Below are positions 9,412 through 27,213 of a DNA stretch of 64,000 bases, piece after piece. Below the pieces are notes generated by a model, which was not told the DNA's origin, did not search any database, and saw only the letters and a program-made list of their open reading frames with translations. The DNA comes from Parapristionchus giblindavisi (Eukaryota > Nematoda > Chromadorea > Rhabditida > Diplogasteridae). Within the stretch, counting starts at the first letter, position 1, and every line of letters begins with the position of its first letter. The translations under genes were made by a program, and so were the position numbers. The stretch spans positions 62,001 to 126,000 of the forward strand of contig CALSFV010000280.1 in the NCBI GenBank assembly GCA_943737045.1. Direction: 5' to 3'.

Positions 9412-12400
9412 TCATTTCCCGAATCTTCCTATGAACACTGTAGATGGATGAACGGCAGGGATGGATTACGGTAAGAAGGCACACAATATATTATATATAA
9501 AAACACGTTTACAATCAACTAATCGATATGAAATCTCAGGGTGATTAGATACCTTTGTGTGTGCTAAGAAGATACAATCAATGAGGAGGGGTATGAAATG
9601 AAATACAATGAACAGATAAAGACGAAGGCACAGGTTATGGTAGAGTATACGGTATGGTATAACTACAGGCTTATTCGTTCTAGCAGATGATACACCAGCT
9701 TGACGCCCAGAAGTGAATGAGCCTCTGAAAGAAAAAATTCTTGCAAAATGAGGAGATATAATATTTTGAAAAGAAATTTGCAAATAAAGAGAAAAAACTA
9801 TTTACGTTATGATAAAACCATCAAAAGAATTAATTATATAAGAATATTAATAGTTGCTCGTTCGCAATACATGACTCCCGATTTCGATAAATTGCTTTGA
9901 TACAAAAAGATCAGAAAAAAACTCTCGTTTTTATCTTTCACAAACACTCTCGCCAATATTTCGTTTTCGAGAGCCATGTAAAGACCACACAAGTAGAGTC
10001 TGTGCTAATATCACGAACAATAACTTTGCATTTAGATAGTATAATTGATAGAAGTACAAATCAAAATGGCATGTACTATAAATGTAATCCTTATTTATTC
10101 TTAATTGTTTAATAGTAATGTGCTTCATGGAAAAAATAAAATAAATAAACAGTCCACCTTCCACGGGCAGAAGACGAGCTCGACCGCCTTCCCTCACACC
10201 AACCATGTACCCTCCTCCTCCTGGCATCTGATATACGTCCACAATCCTCGGGGGCTGTGGTGCAGGAGCCAATGTTCCTAAGAAGAACCACTTAAACTGT
10301 CCCACAGCGTTTCTGGACCACAGTGAGAGCGCGCATTGAAATTTTGGCAAAATGCAAAAAAAATTACGGTATGACTGCACCGTGGTGTACTCTCGTCGTC
10401 TGCGTCTCTCACTTTTGCGTGCTCTCTCTCTTTTTCGCTCTACCTTTTTCTCTGTGACACCATGAGCGCTCTCGAAACGCTGTGTGTCCAAGTACACACA
10501 GTGAAATAAGTGTTATCCACGGAGCATAAGACCTGTCAAGTGTTATATTTAACACTTTTGAGCTGAAAAAGTGTTATATATAAAGGTCTTATGCTCCGTG
10601 GATACTCTGGTATTTTTTTCCAGCCTGGAACCCGGTATAGCGCCATTTTCCCGGTATCGATAGCTGGAACGCGGTAGATTTCCAGCCTGGATCCCGCTAA
10701 TGCTTTTTCCAGCCTGGAACCCGGTAGCCGGAGTCTGAGCCGGAAAAAAATCGTTGTGTATTTTTCTGTGTGTAGCGAAATGGGTGATACTATCCGCACT
10801 TTTTCATTGTATAATAATATATGTGCTATGCGTTACGTAAAGCACATTTATTATTACACTAATACTCGAGCTAACGTAAATGCTAAGTGTGAGTGCGTAA
10901 GAAAGCACTAACCAGCAGCGGTAGAGTCAGCGGCAGCTTGAGCATCTGCAATTATTATTATAAGTTCGGGCGTGCCTGAGAAGAGCGGAACGACTTAAAG
11001 GCACACCCCAAGGTGATTTTACTCTCCGCATTGGCAATACTCTCTCGTAGACAAGGAAAGGGAGAGAGTGTGACCGGAGCGGAGAGTTTCAAATTAGCTT
11101 GGGTGTCGCTTTGAACTGTTCAAGTAGCGAAATGGGTGATACCATCCGCACTTTTCATGCAGTTATTCACTTTTCTCTCGCTTTCCGACCGAATTTTACA
11201 ATGCCAAAAATTCCCTGAACCACGGGTGGCTCAGGCCCTCTGCTTTATTAAAATACAAAGTGTGTTAAAGTGAACGCCACCCACTTAAAACGCGCTAAAC
11301 GTCACTTGCATTGCTTTAATTGATTCGTATTTATCGATTGATTTGAGACAACATTTGAAAGAACGAGTAAATGATTATTATTATTATTATTATAAGATTT
11401 TAAAATTATTATTACGATTATTATGATCCTTATATGGCATCAGCTTCGTCCAGCCGTCCACTAACAATGAATACTTCGCCGTTTGCCTGAAATGCGAATC
11501 CAACATGTGATACAGATTATTGCTTTGAGATCGGGTGCTAGTCGGGGGATAGTGGAGGAAAACGATACTACTGACAAGAGAATGCTACCTACTTATCCTA
11601 GCTTTATGAGATGTCAATAGCATGACTAGAATCAGTTTTCAATGCTTATTACGGAACGAGGGCGAATAATTCGTGCCCCTTGTCAGTCGCTTCCCTTCTC
11701 TCTCGGCAATTCGTTTGAGACGCGCCCTCTCTCCCCTCCCCTTCGATGAATTCGACACACCTGCCAGACGGAACGAATAGTTCGGGACAGACCGAATTAT
11801 TCGCACTCTGTCACTCTCTCGATTCCTATCGCGTCCCTCCCTCCTCTCCCTCCGCCTCGCCCGAGACACGTCCGAGACGGAGGGAGAGGAGGGAGGGACG
11901 AGATAGGAATCGAGAGAGTGAGAGAGTGCGAATAATCCGGTCTGTCCCGAACTATTCGTTCCGTCTGGCAGGTGTGTCGAATTCTTTGAAGGGAAAGGGG
12001 AGAGAGGGTGAGAGATGTGAAAGGGGTGCGAATAATTCGAATTCGAATTCGAACCGGCAACCCTACTGCCCAATCGAGCTGGGCTTCGAGAAGATCGATA
12101 TTGAAATTCGACTAGTTGATTCAAAATTCACATCTTATCCACCTTATCCAAAAAAAATCAACGATAATTGTTTGTATTGTTGCTAGATGAGTTTATGAAC
12201 CCATTAGGATGGTTTGTATAGGAAGAACCACGAATTTCCAAATCCGAAATTCAGAATCGATTTTCTCGTAGCTCAGCTCGATTGGGCAACGTTTGAAAAC
12301 GGATTCGTAATCTGCATCGAAAACTGATTCCAGTCATCAAATAAATGCCATTTCATATGGCCATGACAGGTTACGAACATCTCCTTGCGAAATCTTTCTA

Positions 12401-13622
12401 AGAAATGAAAAAAAAATTTCCAAAGTTTGCAGTATGAGTAGCGCTAACCTACACTTACAGAAAATTCCCTAGCTAAAGACCCCATGGGAATTATTCCCTT
12501 GTATTTAAGGGAATAATTTCCACGGGGTCTTTAGCTAGGGAATTTTTGTGAGTGTAGAGTGACGATCGATCATTTGCATTTTGGTTTTCTATTAGGGATA
12601 TGGGTGGACCATAGCATACGATCGGGGACATTACCGATATAGGTTTGTTAATTTTAACGATCCATCCTCTTTCTTCTCTTTGAGTGTTTGAGAAAGACGA
12701 GAATACAATTCTTTCGCTTTCTCATTCTTCAGTAATCTGTTCGATTCGAGAGTCTCGAAGCATTCCATCACTTCTTCGACTCCTTCAGAATATAAAATCC
12801 TGCAAAAGACAAAAGACTAAACGTGCACGACAAGCTAATTTGAGACTCATCTGGTGTTTTAAAAACTATCTCGTAGTCTATTTATCATCCCCACTAATAG
12901 TATACTTACTATGCTACTTCTATTTAGAAGTTTGCAGCAAGTGGTGCATAATAATGTAATGCATTTCGCCAGAGCGGGGAATTTCAAATTAGCGGGGTTT
13001 GCCTTTAAAGCTTGTGGGGATGACAGCTGAGAGATAAGCGGAGAATAAGAAGAAGAGAACTAACTTTATGCAATCACAATCATTGCTCGTGGAAAGAGAA
13101 GCGATTGTTATTGAGTAGAGGGCGAACATTTGAACTCCGGGATATTTAGTGTTAAATAGGAGTTCAAAGAATGGAATGAATGTACTGCAATGGATTATTA
13201 ATAGTTCGCATTTTGAGTTTTAAGTTTGTCATTGTCATTGTCCTTCATTGTCATTGTCATTGTCACTGGCATTGTCATTGTCAGCATCATTGTCATTGTC
13301 ATTGAAATTCATTTTCATTGTCATTGCCATTCATTTTCAATGTCATTGACTTCTAGATAAAAGTGTTGAAATCGTAATCATCGAACCGCCGTGTGTATAC
13401 TTTGTCTGTTAATATTTTAGCCGTTGCTTCAGTTTACACTTTTTCTCCGTGCGCTATTGCTTGACTAAAATTTGACCAAACAAAGAAATACCGAAAGATT
13501 CTGCGATTGAAGTCGAAATATTTGAAGTTTCGTACGGCCAAGATACGCGGTTCAATAGGCCAGCCTTCAACCCTTTTCATCTGAAACTTATCATTGTTAA
13601 ATGTCCACGGAAGATCAGACAT
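9412..13622 (-). CDS. unrecognised 205-residue protein, seven exons
   Basis: Exons 13622-13492, 12799-12635, 11486-11416, 10945-10913, 10277-10158, 9722-9651 and 9437-9412 keep phase throughout and give 205 residues. The N-terminus (MSDLPWTFNNDKFQ) has no signal peptide. A charged helical segment follows (EKAKELYSRLSQTLKEKKED), then an Ala/Pro stretch and a Gly-rich part (QMPGGGGYMVGVREGGRARL). The protein ends YLFIGRFGK. Exon 6 uses an acceptor ending CAGAG, and exon 3 ends inside an AAT-rich run at a GTAATA donor. The 33- and 26-nt exons are the weakest parts. The family is not recognised. Introns of 340-1150 nt hold at least six different MITEs. It could be two genes if the middle joins are wrong. 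Confidence 0.5.
10303..10492. repeat. MITE with CACAGCGTTTC ends
   Basis: CCACAGCGTTTC at the left and GAAACGCTGTG at the right are inverted. Inside are AATTACGGTATG and CTCACTTTTGCGTGCTCTCT, shared with copies at 32270-32425 and 54750-54900. It lies in intron 4 of the 9412-13622 gene and creates a spurious 188-codon frame that runs into a real exon. Confidence 0.65.
10498..10605. repeat. hairpin MITE (ACACAGTGAAA... family)
   Basis: TGTTATCCACGGAGCATAAG at the left pairs with CTTATGCTCCGTGGATA at the right around a GTGTTATATTTAACAC core. Related copies occur at 18192-18275, 32502-32640 and 38083-38229. Confidence 0.7.
10613..10740. repeat. TTTCCAGCCTGGAACCCGGTA repeat cluster
   Basis: TCCAGCCTGGA-x-CCCG-x-TA occurs three times here, with a fourth degenerate unit (AGCTGGAACGCGGTAG). 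Each unit contains the palindrome TCCAGCCTGGA. The sequence is intronic and non-coding. Confidence 0.55.
10994..11115. repeat. CTTTAAAGGCACACCCC hairpin MITE, copy 1
   Basis: This is the most frequent repeat in the window. The left half ends CTCTCCGCATTGGCAATACT, the right half carries GGAGCGGAGAGTTTCAAATT, and the centre contains CTCTCGTAGACAA. A 33-bp direct repeat (TAGCGAAATGGGTGATAC and following) flanks it at about 10775 and 11127. Confidence 0.7.
11590..12390. mobile_element. nested palindromic MITEs in intron 2 of the 9412-13622 gene
   Basis: The outer parts (11599-11650 and 12064-12390) match the palindrome at 545-970. Between them, about 11655-12055, sits a second palindrome with arms reading GAATAATTCG, CACCTGCCAGACGGAACGAA and CGATTCCTATCGCGTCCCTC, mirrored around about 11870. 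The inner element interrupts the left arm of the outer one, so it arrived later. Open frames of 146 and 161 codons over it are artefacts of the palindrome. Confidence 0.7.
12449..12557. repeat. near-perfect hairpin MITE
   Basis: CTACACTTACAGAAAATTCC at the left and GGAATTTTTGTGAGTGTAG at the right are complementary. The inner AGCTAAAGACCCCATGGGAA is matched by the complementary right half. It is about 109 bp long with almost no loop. Confidence 0.75.
12961..13012. repeat. partial copy of the CTTTAAAGGC hairpin MITE
   Basis: Only the right half is present: CCAGAGCGGGGAATTTCAAA followed by GCGGGGTTTGCCTTTAAAG. Confidence 0.5.
13219..13350. repeat. (TCATTG)n hexanucleotide microsatellite
   Basis: CATTGT-type hexamers are repeated about twenty times with point changes (CATTGTCATTGTCATTGTCA). 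It lies in intron 1 of the 9412-13622 gene. Confidence 0.85.
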
Positions 13623-14185
13623 CAAATATCAAAGAACATAGCACGCGTGTCGCTGAAGAATCGAGTAAAATCCGGGGGTGGTTGGCACATTTTTTGACCA
13701 CCATATATTACTTCATTTTTCGATAGTCTATAGGGTCCCTAACATGATAGCGCGAGCTTTTTTGCGTATCTTCATTTTCAACGTCGAGAGACGACGTCAA
13801 ACTTTTTCGACGCCGAAATCGGCCGACTTTGGAGCTCTGTAACTCTTCGGGGTGTGGTTTTGGTATCGAGTAGTCAACAGCAGAATTTCCTAGAATGTCC
13901 AGGAAAATGCACCTGCATCATTAGAAGATCGATATTTTAATCAGTATTTTTGTAAATAGATTTTATTGTTTAGTTTTCGTAAAAATATAGGAGCCAAAGT
14001 TTTTCTATAGCTCATTCGACTGATCTCGATGAGAGGATTTCAATGGTATGCTGAACTTATACTTTATATTAATGCGCTCGAAAGTTATGAGCGTTTCAAA
14101 AAAATTCGAGAGAGAAATTCGTGATGTTTTCTACACAATACATCCGGATTGGTTAGTGAACTGATCTATCAACGATAACTTCAAG

Positions 14186-14257
14186 TGCCTGTCTGGTGTA
14201 GTGGATAAGGTCTACATTCACTTTTGTCTGTCGGGGGTTCGATCCCCCTTGCCGCAG
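14186..14257 (+). tRNA. degenerate tRNA-like sequence inside the inverted-arm element
   Basis: TGGTGTAGTGGATAAGG resembles a pol III A box and D arm. GGGGGTTCGATCCCCCT forms a perfect T arm: five pairs with a seven-base TTCGATC loop, containing a B box. The anticodon arm and the acceptor stem pair badly (5' TGCCTGT against 3' TGCCGCA), so a working tRNA is unlikely. It is better read as a tRNA-derived promoter or a decayed tRNA gene carried by the element. Confidence 0.4.
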
Positions 14258-14277
14258 ATTTCTTTTGCTGATTTTTT

Positions 14278-14544
14278 ATGTATAATGTTTTCGATAAGCT
14301 CTGTCAGATGTCAAAATGGTTCCAATTGTATCCGAAGAGCACTAGAACGAAGTCGAGTATTCGATCAGCCAGTGGATGGACCAGGAAGAGAAGAGTTGTG
14401 GAGGAATCGAAAGACTCGGAGATGTACGATAACGTCTTCAAAGAGGGAGAGGATGAGGATGGAGCTATTCTAGGACAAAACGAAGATGAATTCAGTAGGA
14501 TAGTAGTCGAGGGAGAGGGAGATGAACTAATCCTGTCAATTTGA
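14278..14544 (+). CDS. acidic ORF carried in the inverted-arm element
   Basis: An 88-codon frame runs from ATG 14278 to the stop at 14542-14544. The N-terminal half is basic (STRTKSSIRSASGWTRKRR). The C-terminal half is very acidic (EESKDSEMYDNVFKEGEDED). The opposite strand is also open for 94 codons, so the frame may be fortuitous. If real, it could be a fragment of a host gene captured by the element. No family is recognised. Confidence 0.25.
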   Translation: MYNVFDKLCQMSKWFQLYPKSTRTKSSIRSASGWTRKRRVVEESKDSEMYDNVFKEGEDEDGAILGQNEDEFSRIVVEGEGDELILSI

Positions 14545-15566
14545 CTCCTCTCTGATGTCATGTTGTAATTTGCTTTCATGGTGAGCAATATTCATCGATT
14601 GGTTATGAATTATGAATGAAATTATATAAATGAATATTCGAAAATTATCAATAATAACTTGGAGATGTACTAGAACAACAGTAAAACTAATTAAAATGAG
14701 CGAATTGTTCGCAGGAGGCACATGAGTGGGTAGATCACTGGCTGCATCACTCTCCTCTCGTGTGATCGCATGCAATGAAAATCTTGAAACGCTCATAACT
14801 TTCGAGCGCATCCACATACAAAAACGTTCAGCATACCATTGAAATCCTCTAATCGAGATCAGTCGAATGAGCTATAGCAAAACTTTGGCTCCTATATTTT
14901 CACGAAAACTAAACAATAAAATCTATTTACAAAAATACTGATTAAAATATCGATCGGCTAATGATGCAGGTGCATTCTCCTGGACATTCTAGGAAATTCT
15001 TCTGTTGACTACTCGATACCAAATCCACACCCCGAAGAGTTACAGAGCTCCAAAGTCGGCCGATTTCGGCGTCCAAAAAGTTTGACGTCGTCTCTCGACG
15101 TTAAAAATGAAGATACGCAAAAAAGCTCGCGCTATCTTGTTAGGGACCCTATGGACTACTAAAAAATCACCTCTGCTCATTTTCGACTTTTTCAATGTGC
15201 CACGGTTTATTCGAACCTTACGCGACACGCGTGATAGATAACTAAACTCACCAAATTTTCATCTAAATTCTTCTGGGATTGCAGTCCAATCGGACATATC
15301 GGTGAAGCAATCAAAAAGGATAGAAAGCCCACTGAGAGATATCGCGTTCGAAGATTACCCATCGGACATGCTAGGTCCAGCATACTAAAGAAATAAAGTA
15401 ATTATTTCGACTGTCTTGTTCATGCGTGAGCATGTGATAAAATAATAATATTTATATTTATCTTTTCTATTTACTATTTATTTTTATAAGTGTTTATAAG
15501 TTTATAAGTTTTTATAAGTTAAGTTTTTAAGTTTTATAAGTTAATAAGCTTATAAGTTTATAAGTA

Positions 15567-15799
15567 CAGTCCCGCACGTTCGCGCTCACTAAACACGGCG
15601 GCCCGCTGCGTGCCGCATCGATGAATAAATTTTTTTTTTAACAATTCGTTGTTTGTGATCGTTGCATCATCAAATAAGGGTGCGGACATGATGATGCAAC
15701 GATCACAAGCAATGAAATGTTTGAAAAAAATTATTCATCGATGCGGCACGCAGCGGGCCGCGAGAGGGCGTGTTTAGGGAGAGCGAACTAGCGGGACTG
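15567..15799. mobile_element. Tc1/mariner-type MITE with TA duplication
   Basis: The ends CAGTCCCGC (15567) and GCGGGACTG (to 15799) are inverted and flanked by TA on both sides (15565-15566 and 15800-15801). CGGCCCGCTGCGTGCCGCAT is mirrored near the right end, and GTGATCGTTGCATCATCA faces its complement at the centre. The element is 233 bp with no coding content. The stretch 15234-15564 upstream holds only TATAAGTTT-rich simple sequence. Confidence 0.8.
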
Positions 15800-15937
15800 T
15801 AAGTGTTTGTGTTTGCAAAAGGAGAGAAAAGTGAGATAGTGAAAGGAGATCATGAAAGAGTCGTAATTTTTATATCGGCCCCTATCTCCCTAGCTAATTT
15901 GTACTTGATATTTTCTTACCGATATATCGTCACACCT

Positions 15938-16037
15938 CTAGCTAATATAAATCTGGCCACACTCTCTCGCTTTCTTTGTCTACGAGAGAATATTGCCAAT
16001 GCGGAGAGTCAAATTGCTTGGGGTGTGCCACTTTGTA
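15938..16037. repeat. CTTTAAAGGC hairpin MITE, copy 2
   Basis: CTCTCGCTTTCTTTGTCTAC, then GAATATTGCCAATGCGGAGA and TTGCTTGGGGTGTGCCA show the family. It lies directly downstream of the stop codon of the ZYG-11-like gene. Confidence 0.65.
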
Positions 16038-16075
16038 TTTTCATTTTCTTTAATTTGCCTTATTGTTAGCTCTAC

Positions 16076-22883
<6,808 letters not shown>

Positions 22884-24473
22884 CTGAAATCAATATTTTT
22901 TGAAAAATTAACTGAACTCCTTCGGACGTAGTTTTTGCGTGACATGCGCGAAAGAATGTTTACTAATGAGCCTAATAGCCTATTATAGGGCCCTGGTGAA
23001 ATTATAAGGAGACAAAAAGGAATAGAATGATTGCACCAAAGAGAGAAAAATATTAAAGATAAGAGACGTAATCAAGAATTGCGGCCCTCGGGCCCTCGGG
23101 TCTAGACACCGGAATCGTCTGTTTGGGTTGGGCCTCATCAGTAGCATTTTTTAAGTTAAGGAAGTGCTTTTTTGAAGGACTTTCGATTGCAAAATAGGAA
23201 AGACATTGGTGAGGTAGAAAAGATGCTCTGTCTAGAAATAGATTTTAAAAAATGAAAAAAAATAAAAATTGGTTGTATTAGATAGTTTTAAGGGGAAAAA
23301 AACGATAATAAATCAAATACGATGCAATGTTTAGACCATGATCCTAATGTCTATCACTCTAGTCGTGCAAGAAAATAAAGCTCGCACAGGCCACAGATGT
23401 TAGGTCATATACCTATGGTCCCTCCTCCTGCCATTTCATTGCCGGAGGGAATTTGTTGACCTGACTCACTCCCTTCTCTCCTTCTCCCACTCCCTACTCC
23501 TACCGTCGCATATTTGCCTTTATTTTTCAAACTTGCCGTAAAAATCCCGTGCTTGGTCCCTCCTTGGGAAACTGGACAAGTCAAATTGTTCTAAAATACT
23601 CTCACAAGAGAATTCCCGGAGGCCACACTAGGGTTGGCTCGGCAAGCGAGATTGCCAAATCTTGGGATCAATTTCAAAATCTTAAATCTTGAATTTCGTT
23701 GAAATTCGAAATTGAAATTGAACTTGAAACGAAACATAACCGTTTGAAGACCATTTTTCATGTGATCGATGAAATTAGTGACTGTTTCGGGGCGTTTATT
23801 TTACAGATAGTGAAATTCTATTCAATGAATTATTCAGTACATGACCAATTGAGTACTCAAAGAGGTTCACTTTCCAGAATCTGATGGCTGAAACAGTGAG
23901 AAACAGTACTGCAAATTATCTAACATCAATTTAAGGATAAGCTCCGACAATGAGTGCATGTAATTCATTCTTTATTTCTTAGTTTATCTTTTTAACCTAA
24001 TTTGTCTTTACAAAGGCAATCTACGGCAGCACTAATAGTACACTCATGTTTTATAATGGAAAAGGCGAGAATATAACCAATAATTGGGATACTTCGGTTT
24101 TTTTTATTCTACGGTACTTTTCTACGAAGAGCTGAAGATCATCGGCCATACATATATTATGTCCCAGAATCTACAAGATAATTAGTGCAATTTATATTTT
24201 TTTCGTTGGCGCGGTGATCTAAGGGGAAAAATAGGAATAGAACAGTGCGAATATGCCATATGACAAATGGTTGGCATCCATATCACATCGCACCAATGTG
24301 TTAACTTGCCAAATATGGATTGATGTAAATGACGCTACCACAGTGTTCTCTGAGCTCGGAAAGCCAGACCGCACCCCAAGTTACTGTATTTACACCGAAT
24401 GTGCACAGATATTATCATAAAATTATCTTTATTGAAAAAAGGAAAACAAATAAACAGCAAGATAAGCAACACT
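22884..24473. other. intergenic stretch without supported features
   Basis: No exon chain, RNA gene or strong repeat is visible. The only unusual bits are the GGCCCTCGG doublet near 23083 and a pyrimidine-rich run near 23460-23510. Confidence 0.5.
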
Positions 24474-24592
24474 ACTTAAAGGCACACCCCAAGGTGATTT
24501 TACTCTCCTCGTTTGTAATACTCTCTCGTAGAAAAAGAGAGCGAGAGAGGGCTGTCCCCCAAATCAGCTTGTGGTGTGGCTTAAAATGCTCT
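24474..24592. repeat. CTTTAAAGGC hairpin MITE, copy 6
   Basis: CTTAAAGGCACACCCCAAGG at the left and TCAGCTTGTGGTGTGGCTTA at the right flank a CTCTCGTAGAAAAAGAGAGC centre. Confidence 0.65.
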
Positions 24593-24934
24593 CACAGTTT
24601 CATCGTAATTTTTTTAAATCGAATCACCGATCGAATTTATTGTATAATTATTATAAATAATAATTAAGAATTATTATTCATGAACTACGCTTCTGATCTG
24701 TTCACGGTTCATCTCATAGTAGGAAATGAAACTAAATGGACTCTACAATTTGTACCTCTCCTTCTCCCTCTTGATCTACTCCCGCCCTCTCCCCTCTCCC
24801 TCTACCTCTCCCTCTTCCATTATGTATGCAGATTATCCGTGCTGACACGGACTTAGAGAGGGCGACATTAGGCCCTTGAGGACGGGAAGAGCATGGGAGT
24901 GATTGTTTCAAGGAGGATCTGATGCAGAGCTATC

Positions 24935-25152
24935 GGTGACTTACTCTGATATTTTGCCACTTAAAGTCTACTTAAACTTTCCCACTTTAAGTAGACTTTA
25001 AGTAAACTTAAAGTGAGACGTAGGTCTACTTAAAGTGGTGTGGTATACTGTAATGCATTTCGTCAAATGTTCTTTCACTTAAAGTTTACTTAAAGTCTAC
25101 TTAAAGTCTGTGACGTAGTTTAAGTAGACTTTAAGTGGCAAAATACCAGAGT
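24935..25152. repeat. CTCTGGTATTT-ended hairpin MITE, second copy
   Basis: ACTCTGATATTTTGCCACTT at the left and AAGTGGCAAAATACCAGAGT at the right are inverted. Several internal repeats of TTAAAGTCTACTTAAA make a complex folded structure. Confidence 0.7.
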
Positions 25153-25464
25153 ATGCTCTGTGCAAAAGTTTCAGAAGGAAAAGAAAATTCTCCTTGTTTT
25201 AGACACACTCTCTCTTCTTTTTTCTCGCTTCTTTTTGCCTTTTCGATGAATTTCGACGCCGCATTAAAAGAATCTAAAAAAAAGTATTTGCGCAATACAG
25301 AGAGGTTCAATTTTTTTAATTAAAAAAAATAATGAAAACTAGAAAATCAAATGGAATTTGAAAGAATTTGCCGTTGCTTCATGTTTTTTTCAGCCGCTAC
25401 TTTGATCAGCCACCGCTTCCATATTCTCGTTCTATTCCGTTACGTGTTTTCCCAACAAAACGCT

Positions 25465-25465
<1 letters not shown>

Positions 25466-25558
<93 letters not shown>
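25466..25558. repeat. (TA)n dinucleotide microsatellite
   Basis: About 46 TA units lie immediately left of the fold-back element. Shorter TA runs resume on its right side at 27214-27224. Confidence 0.97.
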
Positions 25559-25561
<3 letters not shown>

Positions 25562-27213
25562 TAGCGCCGGAAAGTCAAAATACACTTTTTATTTCTGGTG
25601 CAATTTTGGCGTCAGTTGAGATACCAAGCTGTAACTTGTACATGATGTACCCACAGTATGTACGTATTCGATCCTCTTATAAGGTCTCACGGGCCTTTCT
25701 GGTTATTGTATAGTGATGACGCAACCGAACAACACTTTTTCGAAAATTCATTATTCTTTCACGGATTTTTTCGTACTCGCCAAACTTCGTGAGCATCGAG
25801 AGGACTACAAGGTCTATCCAGATAAATAATTTCAGGTTGCTGCGAATTCGGGTATTGGCCGCGGACTAGCAGCAACTTCGTGGTCGCAAAATCATATCTC
25901 GGCTTCTAGAAGAGCTTTAAAGGAGATTAAAGCAGCAAACTGATTCTCTTGGTGACTCCTGATGATCCTGTAAATATGGTAGCCCTAGCTCATCATTCAC
26001 CGTCATGGATCGATAAAGTCACTTTTTTACAAGACCCAACTTTGAGAAATCACAATTCTGAGGGCGGACCTTGTAAAAATCTGGTTTTTGGATAGGAATG
26101 TTGAAAATATATTAATTAATCGATTCCCCGCTTTTTAGAGCGATTGCTTATCTTTCTTGCCTGCGGCAGTCGATTATCTGAAGGATAGTCGTTTAGTCCG
26201 CGCTCCCTTCTCATCTCGCGACCCGTACACATATCTAGGCCTTTCACACTGCTCAACGAGCTTTGATGGATGAAATCACTCTAAAACGTATTGTTGCTAA
26301 TCCTGAACATCATAGTCTATAAAAGAATGCGTTTTTGATCTTCTTTGATCGAGTGAAACAACTTTTCATAATGATTTCGAGCAAAATTTGACGAACAATT
26401 GAGCAAATATCAAATTTCAAATATCGAAAACACAAAGATCAAAGATCAAAAACTGGATTCATACAGTGTCTCTCTATTCTGACTAATCAAATCACTAAAA
26501 GCGGCTAAATCGTCATTGAGCAGTGTGAAAGGCCTAATGATGTGTACGGGTCGCGAGATGAGAAGGGAGCGCGGACTAAACGACTATCCTTCCGATAATC
26601 GACTGCCGCAGGCAAGAAAGATAAGCAATAGCTCTAAAAAGCGGGGAATCGATTAATTAATATATTTTCAACATTCCTATCCAAAAACCAGATTTTTACA
26701 AGGTCCGCCTTCAGAATTGTGATTTCTCAAAGTTGGGTCTTGTAAAAAAGTGACTTTATCGATCCATGACGGTGAATGATGAGCTAGGGCTACCATATTT
26801 ACAGGATCATCAGGAGTCACCAAGAGAATCAGTTTGCTGCTTTAATCTCCTTTAAAGCTCTTCTAGAAGCCGAGATATGATTTTGCGACCACGAAGTTGC
26901 TGCTAGTCCGCGGCCAATACCCGAATTCGCAGCAACCTGAAATTATTTATCTGGATAGACCTTGTAGTCCTCTCGATGCTCACGAAGTTTGGCGAGTACG
27001 AAAAAATCCGTGAAAGAATAATGAATTTTCGAAAAAGTGTTGTTCGGTTGCGTCATCACTATACAATAACCAGAAAGGCCCGTGAGACCTTATAAGAGGA
27101 TCGAATACGTACATACTGTGGGTACATCATGTACAAGTTACAGCTTGGTATCTCAACTGACGCCAAAATTGCACCAGAAATAAAAAGTGTATTTTGACTT
27201 TCCGGCGCTACTG
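25559..27213. mobile_element. 1,655-bp near-perfect fold-back element, CAGTAGCGCC ends
   Basis: The ends CAGTAGCGCCGGAAAGTC (25559) and GACTTTCCGGCGCTACTG (to 27213) are inverted. The arms continue as near-perfect complements for about 700 bp each (25559 to about 26263 and about 26512 to 27213) around a 250-bp loop. TA flanks both ends, as for Tc1/mariner-type insertions, and the target was a TA microsatellite. No transposase frame is present. A diverged single arm occurs at 60169-60644. Confidence 0.85.

Larger units (their letters stand above)
13643..15233. mobile_element. 1.6-kb element with long inverted arms and internal cargo
   Basis: The left arm, about 13643-14105, returns as its reverse complement at about 14778-15233. 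Both share ATAGCGCGAGCTTTTTTGCG, then GACGTCAAACTTTTT, CGAAATCGGCCGACTTTGGA and GTTATGAGCGTTTCAA. The inner 370 bp of each arm are nearly identical; the outermost parts have diverged. The central 670 bp are unique and contain a tRNA-like sequence and an 88-codon ORF. No transposase is visible. The arms are far longer than in ordinary MITEs. Confidence 0.75.

Noticed and set aside
9931..10497. 188-codon minus-strand frame
   Set aside because: Its N-terminal half is MITE 10303-10492 and its C-terminal part intron; only the middle (10158-10277) is a likely exon.
11639..12186. Frames of 146 and 161 codons on both strands with similar peptides
   Set aside because: They mirror each other because the sequence is palindromic.
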